NCBI GenBank assembly: GCA_004356265.1
Contig: SMXK01000020.1
Span: 1-6,170, forward strand
From: Bacteroidota bacterium
Lineage (GTDB): Bacteria; Bacteroidota; Rhodothermia; Rhodothermales; UBA10348
Length of the DNA stretch: 6,170 nt
Direction: 5' to 3'
Each line of letters begins with the position of its first letter. The stretch's first letter is position 1. A program made the translations under genes and the position numbers. The notes under the pieces are model-generated. The model made no database searches and had not been told where the DNA came from. It was given only the letters and a program-made list of their open reading frames with translations. Below, in pieces: positions 1 through 5,295 of this stretch.

Positions 1-2
1 CG

Positions 3-326
3 ATAAAGTCATACTTCAAGCGTCTATCGAAAGCTGTGGGGGTCCCGCGGTTACACCCCCATCTGCTTAGGCATACCTACGCCACTTCGTTCCTCTTGAA
101 CGGAGGCGACGTCTTCTTGCTTAAGCAGAACCTGGGGCATTCGACGTTGGTCATGGTGGAGCATTACCTCCACATCGCCAGCACGAGAGCAGCGATACGG
201 AGCCAGGAGTTCTCTCCGCTAGACAGATTCAACTTGAAAGATAGTCGGAGATACAAGCACGGGATAGACAGGGGCAGCATTGATGGGAATATCTATTCCA
301 AGCCACATCGGCGACGTCCTCGTTAG
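3..326 (+). CDS. Tyrosine recombinase (phage-type integrase), C-terminal catalytic part; N-terminus beyond the window
   Basis: This is the end of a site-specific DNA recombinase that cuts and rejoins DNA through a tyrosine nucleophile. The frame is open to the left edge, so the GTG at 36 is probably an internal valine and not the start. Visible catalytic features are the box II H-x-x-R motif in HPHLLRHTYAT (His codon 60-62, Arg codon 69-71), the second His in the LGHS motif (138-140), and the nucleophilic Tyr in EHYLH (165-167). Spacing and order match the family. The first catalytic Arg and the core-binding domain would lie upstream. After the Tyr there is a basic tail of about 50 residues ending in an Arg-rich stretch. 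The family includes XerC/D-like, phage and transposon integrases, and the fragment cannot say which. No att site is recognisable. Nothing visible in the remaining part is broken, so it may be an intact gene cut only by the window edge. Confidence 0.9.
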   Translation: MKSYFKRLSKAVGVPRLHPHLLRHTYATSFLLNGGDVFLLKQNLGHSTLVMVEHYLHIASTRAAIRSQEFSPLDRFNLKDSRRYKHGIDRGSIDGNIYSKPHRRRPR

Positions 327-520
327 GCCGCCACCGGTCCGATATCTCCACGCTTCCGGAATTCAGCATACCCGGCTGACAGCAGTAGCACGTCAACGTC
401 CCAGATTTCCAAGCGCTCCGAGCCTTTGAGGAGAGCTAATCCCAGTCAGATGGTTAGCTTACTTTCATTGTCTGCGTCCTAATTCAGCGTCTTATTTGGC
501 TATCTACCGGTGCGTTGTGG
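327..520. other. Gap between convergent genes, no convincing gene
   Basis: This stretch separates the convergent 3' ends of the integrase and the dehydrogenase. I see no tRNA, no strong terminator hairpin with a T-tract and no long repeat. On the - strand a 40-codon open stretch (445 down to a TAA at 323-325) overlaps the integrase stop. It reads like protein (IWDVDVLLLSAGYAEFRKRG) but lacks an ATG and a ribosome-binding site. It is too short to exclude chance. It could be the tail of a decayed gene. Confidence 0.5.
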
Positions 521-1399
521 CTATTCATTTTGGTGATGAAGATGGTTTTCAATCATAGTGAGCAACTCCAGTATCGGTGGTCCTTCACTGTAGCCCTTTT
601 GATTAAACACGGCGTCTACCAATTCATACATGGCAGCTGCTCCCTCAAAAACGTCTGGGGCCAACCCTATTCCATCCATAGTGAGGGCAATTTCTTTCAT
701 TTCACTTATCCACCTTCCAGCCCTGTGAGGAACAGTGGGAAGATTGTCTTCCATACGGCCCCACAACGGAGGATGGCTCAATGTCCATTCGTTTCGCAGG
801 GCATCGAGAACACCAAGCGATTGCGCAGTGATAATCGTGTGAAGCCAAAGGGCAGTGGTGCCTTTCGTTTGAGACGCATAGCACATTTTCAAGGCCGAAG
901 CAGTCCCGATTTTATCTCCCAAGTCGCGGAATTCAAGATTCTGACCGTGCAGTTCTAGTAATTCTGACGTGTCAGGACCTGAGATGTAGACGCGGGTTAA
1001 CCCCTTCCTTTCAGGTGGAGAACCTATGATTCCGCCATCCACAAAGCGCGCTCCTGCGCCCTCAATGATTTCTGCTACCTTTAGGGCTGTTTGGGGAGCG
1101 ATCGCGTTGCAATCCACGTATATCAGGCCCGAATTTGCCGACTGGATTTGTTCGGCTATCTCTTGGGCAACAGAAAGAGCCGATTCAGGAGGTACGATAG
1201 ATATCAGACAATCTGTTTGGCTCAGTAGTGAAGCAATATTTGGGGTGTCTTGGAACCCTGATTTTAGTGCCAACTCTTTCGTAAGGGGACTTCTTCCTTC
1301 TAAGCACGTAAGAACTTGATATCCCTCTTGTACAAGTACTTTTCCGATTCCACTTCCCATGTCTCCCGGGCTGATGATCGCAATGGTCTTGATTGCCAC
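521..1399 (-). CDS. NAD(P)-dependent beta-hydroxyacid dehydrogenase-type oxidoreductase with DUF1932-like C-terminal domain
   Basis: A cytoplasmic dehydrogenase, 292 residues, of the 3-hydroxyisobutyrate / 6-phosphogluconate dehydrogenase superfamily, which oxidises or reduces hydroxy-acid-like substrates with NAD(P). Residues 5-35 form the first Rossmann strand-turn-helix, with SPGDMGSG at 10-17 in place of the commoner GxGxMG. Residues 94-96 (Y-V-D) and 120-127 (V-D-G-G-I-I-G-S) match the substrate-side loop of the family. Lys171 in GTASALKMCYASQTKG fits the general-acid lysine. The C-terminal half (about 180-290, with RAGRWISEMKEIA) is helical and resembles the DUF1932 type. The protein length is normal and there is no signal peptide. 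The GTG start is chosen because a GAGGAG sits seven bases upstream and the first residues lead directly into the Rossmann strand; the first in-frame ATG (Met14) would destroy the fold. It is read away from the monooxygenase operon, across a 624-base gap. The substrate is unknown. Confidence 0.9.
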   Translation of the reverse strand: MAIKTIAIISPGDMGSGIGKVLVQEGYQVLTCLEGRSPLTKELALKSGFQDTPNIASLLSQTDCLISIVPPESALSVAQEIAEQIQSANSGLIYVDCNAIAPQTALKVAEIIEGAGARFVDGGIIGSPPERKGLTRVYISGPDTSELLELHGQNLEFRDLGDKIGTASALKMCYASQTKGTTALWLHTIITAQSLGVLDALRNEWTLSHPPLWGRMEDNLPTVPHRAGRWISEMKEIALTMDGIGLAPDVFEGAAAMYELVDAVFNQKGYSEGPPILELLTMIENHLHHQNE

Positions 1400-1406
1400 A
1401 GATCTA

Positions 1407-1412
1407 CTCCTC
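1407..1412 (-). promoter_or_regulatory. Ribosome-binding site of the dehydrogenase, fixes a GTG start
   Basis: On the - strand this reads GAGGAG, seven bases before the GTG at 1399-1397. Strength and spacing are near ideal for a Shine-Dalgarno site. It lies inside the nearer copy of the TCCTCAGTTT direct repeat (1408-1417 on the + strand). Confidence 0.8.
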
Positions 1413-1447
1413 AGTTTGGGTTTTTTCCAGAGTCGGGTCCTCAGTTT
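1408..1447. repeat. Pair of 10-base direct repeats in the dehydrogenase leader
   Basis: TCCTCAGTTT occurs at 1408-1417 and again at 1438-1447 on the + strand, exactly 30 bases apart, or roughly three helical turns. The copy nearer the gene covers the ribosome-binding site. The distal copy runs into a small inverted repeat, CAGTT-TTCC-AACTG (1442-1455). This geometry would suit binding by a dimeric repressor or an RNA-level element. The repeats are visible in the sequence; any function is inference. Confidence 0.4.
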
Positions 1448-2023
1448 TCCAACTGGTTTTCAGTCGTAAGTTTCTCGCGGTCATCACACCCAACACAAGA
1501 TTGACGCGGTGTTCGGCAGGCAGATACCGGAAATTTTGGGCAGAGGGCTCTTGACGGCTGTTCTACACCTGAATCATTAACAGGTCTATCCCGAATAGTA
1601 AATCACTCTGATAGTACTGCATCACTTCCGCCAGAGAATCAATCGGATTAGCCGACGAGCAAAAAAGGGTTAAGACTATGGGTTTCACTCCATCGAACGC
1701 AGCAATCTGGCCAGCCTTGGTGGTAGAAACGACCTAGTTCTGGGATCCCAAAAATCTCCCATCGAGGGCTCCGTAGAATAAACTATTCACTGAACACTAC
1801 TAAGTCCTGCCAATCTCCCAGTGAGCCGTCTGGAAAGGAACAAGGAGTCACTGGTAGGAAGTAGCTCAAGATTCCGGCGTAATATGTCGGCCATTTTGGA
1901 ATAACCAGTTGTACTACTTACTTTCGTTCCTAATTGAAGGGAGTAATTACAAGTTATTTTTGAAATCGCCCGATGAGATACTGAACGGTATATCCATTTA
2001 ATCTAGAACGAACAGAGAGTGAA

Positions 2024-3664
2024 ATGACTCAACCTGCGACAAACTCGAGTGCCCTTAACCCGGATACCAATCTTGACTTCGACGCGATCGTAATCGGAGC
2101 GGGTGTAGCTGGCCTCTATCAGCTTTATAAATTGCGAAATATCGGCCTGAAAGTACGCGTGTTCGAGGCTGGTACGGGAGTAGGAGGCACCTGGTATTGG
2201 AATCGCTATCCCGGTGCTCGGTTCGATTCGGAAAGTTACTCGTACGGATATTCCTTTTCACAGGAGCTTCTCGATGAATGGGATTGGTCCGAACATTTTG
2301 CGTCACAACCTGAGATTCTTCGCTACCTTCAGTACGTTGCAGACAAATTTGACTTGGTCAAAGACATCCAATTTTCTAGCGAAGTTCAGTCAGCGATCTA
2401 CAGCGATGATATTAGGAGTTGGGAAATCCGGTTGCAAGATGGCAGCCGGTTTAGAAGTAGGTTCCTCATTACAGGAATCGGCCTGCTCTCTCAACCGACA
2501 CTACCGAGAATTCCAGGGATAGATTCTTTCAAAGGTCAGTCGTTTCACACGTCCCGATGGCCACATGAACCTGTGAGCTATACAGGGAAAAGAGTGGCAG
2601 TGATCGGGACAGGCGCTACCGGCGTACAGACGATTCAAGAGGTCTGCAAGGATGTCGGCCATCTAACGGTGTTCCAACGTCGGCTGAATTGGTGTGCTCC
2701 CTTACATAACGCAAAGATCGAACCCGATGAGATGAGAGAGATACGGGCGAATTATGAAGAGATCTTTGAGACATGTAATCAATCCGCAGCGGGGTTTCTA
2801 CACACTACCGACTCAAGGTCCACGTTTGGGGTTTCAGAAGAAGAGCGATATGAGTTCTGGGAGAATCTATACGCCAGCAAAGGCTTCGGTATCTGGCAAG
2901 GAAATTTTAAAGACATTGCAACAGACCCTAAAGCGAACGAAGCGATGTCGGAGTTCGTTGCGAACAAGATCAGGCAGCGGGTGGATGATCCTGAAACTGC
3001 CGAGAAACTGATTCCCAAAGATCACGGCTTTGGGACGAGGCGAGTTCCTCTGGAAACTAGATATTACGAATCTTACAATCGAGACAATGTCGAACTGATC
3101 GATATCATTGAGACCCCGATCGAAAAGATCACTCCTGATGGGATAGTTACGGCTGATAGAGAGTTTGAGTTCGATCTCATAATCTATGCCACCGGGTTCG
3201 ATGCAATATTGGGTAGTTACAACAAGATAGACATCGCGGGTGTCGATGGTCGCAGGTTAAAGGATCAATGGAGCGAGGAGTTATCGACCTTTCTTGGGAT
3301 TCAAATCAATAATTTCCCTAACCTGTTCATGATCCTCGGTCCGCACGCGCTCTTGGGCAACAATCCCCGGAGTATTGAATTCAATGTCGAATGGATAGCC
3401 GACCTGATCGAACATATGACGGCTCAAAATTTGACTCGAGCAGAAGCGACGACTAAAGCGGTAGCCAGTTGGTATCAACACGTATTGGAACAGGGAGAAG
3501 GGCTTCTGGCTAATCAGATCGACTCTTGGATGACTGGCGTAAACAATAATCTAGATGGTAGAGAAAAGAGAATCGTCGCTCGTTACAGCGGTACTCAAAC
3601 TTCTTTTCGCAAGCGTTGTAATGAAGTTGTTGAAAGCGGATACGCGGAACTAAATCTGATGTAG
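2024..3664 (+). CDS. Baeyer-Villiger-type flavin monooxygenase (FAD/NADPH)
   Basis: A cytoplasmic class B flavoprotein, 546 residues, expected to use NADPH and O2 to insert oxygen next to a carbonyl, turning a ketone into an ester or lactone. FAD-binding GxGxxG is at 25-30, and the second, NADPH-binding GTGATG is at 195-200. Both Baeyer-Villiger fingerprints are present: GGTWYWNRYPGARFD (54-68) and FKGQSFHTSRWP (169-180, with His175 and Trp179). By alignment from memory to phenylacetone monooxygenase, Asp68 and Arg340 match its active-site Asp66 and Arg337. Arg219 (FQRR) and Arg339 sit where NADPH-phosphate contacts are expected. The ATGF motif at 389-392 closes the FAD site. The segment after Gly439-Pro440 is shorter than in phenylacetone monooxygenase, so the substrate pocket probably differs. 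The length is normal and the gene intact. The ATG at 2024 follows a weak purine-rich AGAGAG (2014-2019). It is the first gene of a rightward run with the amidase and transporter. The substrate cannot be named. Confidence 0.93.
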   Translation: MTQPATNSSALNPDTNLDFDAIVIGAGVAGLYQLYKLRNIGLKVRVFEAGTGVGGTWYWNRYPGARFDSESYSYGYSFSQELLDEWDWSEHFASQPEILRYLQYVADKFDLVKDIQFSSEVQSAIYSDDIRSWEIRLQDGSRFRSRFLITGIGLLSQPTLPRIPGIDSFKGQSFHTSRWPHEPVSYTGKRVAVIGTGATGVQTIQEVCKDVGHLTVFQRRLNWCAPLHNAKIEPDEMREIRANYEEIFETCNQSAAGFLHTTDSRSTFGVSEEERYEFWENLYASKGFGIWQGNFKDIATDPKANEAMSEFVANKIRQRVDDPETAEKLIPKDHGFGTRRVPLETRYYESYNRDNVELIDIIETPIEKITPDGIVTADREFEFDLIIYATGFDAILGSYNKIDIAGVDGRRLKDQWSEELSTFLGIQINNFPNLFMILGPHALLGNNPRSIEFNVEWIADLIEHMTAQNLTRAEATTKAVASWYQHVLEQGEGLLANQIDSWMTGVNNNLDGREKRIVARYSGTQTSFRKRCNEVVESGYAELNLM

Positions 3665-3684
3665 CCGGTAAGCTTCCAACCGGC
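3664..3684 (+). other. Small hairpin directly after the monooxygenase stop
   Basis: GCCGGT (3664-3669) and ACCGGC (3679-3684) can pair as a six-base GC-rich stem with a nine-base loop, beginning at the last base of the stop codon. There is no T-tract behind it, so it is unlikely to be a full intrinsic terminator. It could act in mRNA processing or stability, or be chance. Confidence 0.3.
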
Positions 3685-3770
3685 AACCGCAGCTACTGTG
3701 ATTCACTGATATCAACTCAGCGTAGGCGAGACCATTTTGCACCAGGAACTATACGGGTCAACGGCGACAA

Positions 3771-3775
3771 AAGGA
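3771..3775 (+). promoter_or_regulatory. Ribosome-binding site of the amidase
   Basis: AAGGA lies seven bases before the ATG at 3783, normal spacing for a Shine-Dalgarno site, and supports that start. No separate promoter is evident in the 118-base gap, which fits co-transcription with the monooxygenase. Confidence 0.7.
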
Positions 3776-3782
3776 TATTCAC

Positions 3783-5201
3783 ATGACTGGCAATGAAATC
3801 TGTTACCTAACAGCCAGGGAAATTCGAGATAAGATCCGCAACCGCGACCTATCGGCGGTCGAAGTTATGGAAGCACACCTGGCCCAAATTGAGAAGGTGA
3901 ACCCGACTGTCAACGCGATCGTCACTCTTCACCCTGACCGGGCGTTAGACGGAGCCAAAGCAGCGGACGCAGCGATTGCCAATGGAGAAGCTTTGGGGCC
4001 ACTCCATGGACTTCCCACAGCGGTGAAGGACCTCACGCTAACCAAGGGGATGCGAACTACATTCGGGTCTCCGATATACAAAGACAACGTCCCAGACAGG
4101 GATGCGATTATCGTCGAGCGGATCAAAAAGGCCGGCGCAATCATAATCGGTAAAACAAACACCCCTGAGTTTGGCGCCGGATCAAACACATTTAACCCCG
4201 TGTTCGGCGCGACACTTAACCCTTATGACACTTCAAAAACATGCGGTGGCAGCAGCGGTGGTGCCGGAGTCTCACTGGCTTGCAGGATGCTGCCTATCGC
4301 TGACGGAACCGACCTGGGTGGGTCCCTCCGAAACCCCGCTAATTTTAATAACGTAGTTGGGTTACGGCCTTCCCCCGGCCGTGTCCCAGGGGTATCTCCC
4401 CTGGGATGGAGTACTCTTTCAGTCCCGGGGCCAATGGCGCGTACAGTTGGAGATCTGGCTCTCCATCTAAGTGCCATTGCGGGCCCGGACAATCGTTCTC
4501 CGATATCCATCGATCAGCCTGGATCGGTTTTTGCTGCGCCATTAGAGCGAGATTTCTCGGGAGTCCGTATCGCATACATGCCCGACCTTGATGGCCTTCC
4601 TGTTGATCCGAGAGTTGCCTTGATAATTAAAAATTGCGTCGGAGTTTTGGAATCTCTGGGTTGTGTTGTAGACGAGGCGGCACCTGATTTTAGTGACGCA
4701 GACGAAGTCTTCAAGACCCTCCGAGCTTGGGGAACGGCGTCTGTAAGGTCTGAATTACTTGAACAACACCGAGATTTGATCAAAGGTACGATAATCAGCG
4801 AAATTGAGGCGGGACTCAAGTTAAAAGCGAGCGACGTTGGAAAAGCCGAGGCGATGCGAACCGCTTATTTCAACAGGGTAAATTCTTTCATGAATACCTA
4901 TGAATTCATGGTAATGCCGGTTAACCAGGTCCCTCCGTTCGATGCGACAACAGAGTACCCAACCGAGATAAATGGAGTCCAGATGGAGTCGTATATCGAT
5001 TGGATGAAATCGTGCTACTACATCAGTTCGCTTGGACATCCGGCGGCCTCTGTGCCGTGTGGGTTTACTCCCGAAGGGCTTCCAGTCGGTTTACAAATAG
5101 TTGGTCGTCACCACGATGACTTCGGCGTACTTCAGTTAGCCAATGCATTCGAGACGGCAACAATGTTTGGAGACCGGTTGCCGGGTGTTCTAGGAAGATA
5201 G
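3783..5201 (+). CDS. Amidase signature family hydrolase
   Basis: A 472-residue serine hydrolase of the amidase signature family, which cleaves amide bonds and in some members esters or carbamates. It has the Ser-cisSer-Lys triad: Lys82 in AVKDLTLTKG, Ser157 in the glycine-rich GGSSGG (155-160), and Ser181 in GTDLGGSLRNPA (175-186). The neighbouring PEFGAGSNTFNPVFG (128-142) and GLRPSPGRVP (193-202) are also typical. The C-terminal part has the usual GHPAASVPCGFTPEGLPVGLQ stretch (about 418-438) that packs against the core. There is no signal peptide, so it should be cytoplasmic. It lacks the marks needed to call it the GatA subunit: no gatB or gatC is nearby, and its partners are a monooxygenase and a transporter. 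A catabolic role is therefore more likely, perhaps opening the product of the upstream enzyme or releasing its substrate from an amide. That link is inference. The gene looks intact. Confidence 0.93.
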   Translation: MTGNEICYLTAREIRDKIRNRDLSAVEVMEAHLAQIEKVNPTVNAIVTLHPDRALDGAKAADAAIANGEALGPLHGLPTAVKDLTLTKGMRTTFGSPIYKDNVPDRDAIIVERIKKAGAIIIGKTNTPEFGAGSNTFNPVFGATLNPYDTSKTCGGSSGGAGVSLACRMLPIADGTDLGGSLRNPANFNNVVGLRPSPGRVPGVSPLGWSTLSVPGPMARTVGDLALHLSAIAGPDNRSPISIDQPGSVFAAPLERDFSGVRIAYMPDLDGLPVDPRVALIIKNCVGVLESLGCVVDEAAPDFSDADEVFKTLRAWGTASVRSELLEQHRDLIKGTIISEIEAGLKLKASDVGKAEAMRTAYFNRVNSFMNTYEFMVMPVNQVPPFDATTEYPTEINGVQMESYIDWMKSCYYISSLGHPAASVPCGFTPEGLPVGLQIVGRHHDDFGVLQLANAFETATMFGDRLPGVLGR

Positions 5202-5295
5202 CCGCTCCCAATTTGAATTGCCCAAAGATCTACAAGATTATTGAGATGAACTCTGGAGGATTCCTCCGTACAGAACTAGAGATTTAAGGACGACC
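5202..5295 (+). other. Short intercistronic gap with a possible 13-codon leader ORF
   Basis: Within the 94 bases between amidase and transporter, an ATG at 5246 opens a 13-codon frame (MNSGGFLRTELEI) whose TAA (5285-5287) overlaps the AAGGA used by the transporter. A short stem GGAGG-ATT-CCTCC (5255-5267) lies inside it. The arrangement would allow translational coupling, but the ORF has no clear ribosome-binding site and may be chance. There is no terminator. Confidence 0.25.
5286..5290 (+). promoter_or_regulatory. Ribosome-binding site that points to a TTG start for the MFS transporter
   Basis: AAGGA lies five bases before the TTG at 5296-5298. The first in-frame ATG, at 5404, falls inside the first membrane helix, so translation must begin earlier. 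The only other limit is the in-frame TGA at 5242-5244. Confidence 0.6.

Larger units (their letters stand above)
1400..2023. other. 624-base divergent intergenic region
   Basis: This region lies between the divergently read dehydrogenase and monooxygenase and should contain promoters for both. No clean -35/-10 pair at 16-18 bases spacing stands out ahead of the monooxygenase; TTGAAA at 1960-1965 has no good partner. A TTGACG at 1501-1506 with GATACC 16 bases on is a weak + strand promoter candidate far upstream. Other structure includes the leader repeats near 1408-1447, a perfect 10-base palindrome TGGGATCCCA at 1741-1750, AATCTCCCA repeated directly at 1753-1761 and 1812-1820, and an inverted repeat CCAGTGA/TCACTGG (1818-1824 and 1848-1854). 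Most of these are within chance expectation. The - strand is open for 56 codons from 1733 to 1563, without a good start. No tRNA or convincing gene is seen. Confidence 0.55.

Noticed and set aside
515..958. A 147-codon + strand open frame
   Set aside because: It lies antisense to the well-supported dehydrogenase, has no family motif and no ribosome-binding site; a shadow frame.
1563..1733. A 56-codon - strand open stretch in the divergent gap
   Set aside because: Protein-like in places, but the length is expected by chance. It begins after an in-frame stop with only an internal GTG as start, and no family is recognised.
1741..1750. Perfect palindrome TGGGATCCCA
   Set aside because: Several 10-base palindromes are expected by chance in a window this size; there is no loop or T-tract for a terminator and no second copy to suggest an operator.
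1818..1854. Inverted repeat CCAGTGA / TCACTGG with a 23-base spacer
   Set aside because: Seven-base arms at this spacing are expected about once by chance in the gap; no supporting promoter elements.
1960..1994. TTGAAA followed by a TATATC-like box as a promoter for the monooxygenase
   Set aside because: The spacing is about 23 bases, too long for a standard sigma-70 promoter, and no better -10 is found at 16-18 bases.
4223..4510. A 95-codon - strand open frame inside the amidase
   Set aside because: The + strand carries the complete amidase signature here; the antisense peptide is low-complexity in Pro, Arg and Gly and shows no domain.
3783..5201. Amidase as GatA of the glutamyl-tRNA amidotransferase
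   Set aside because: The signature is shared by the whole family; no gatB or gatC is adjacent and the partners are an oxygenase and a transporter.
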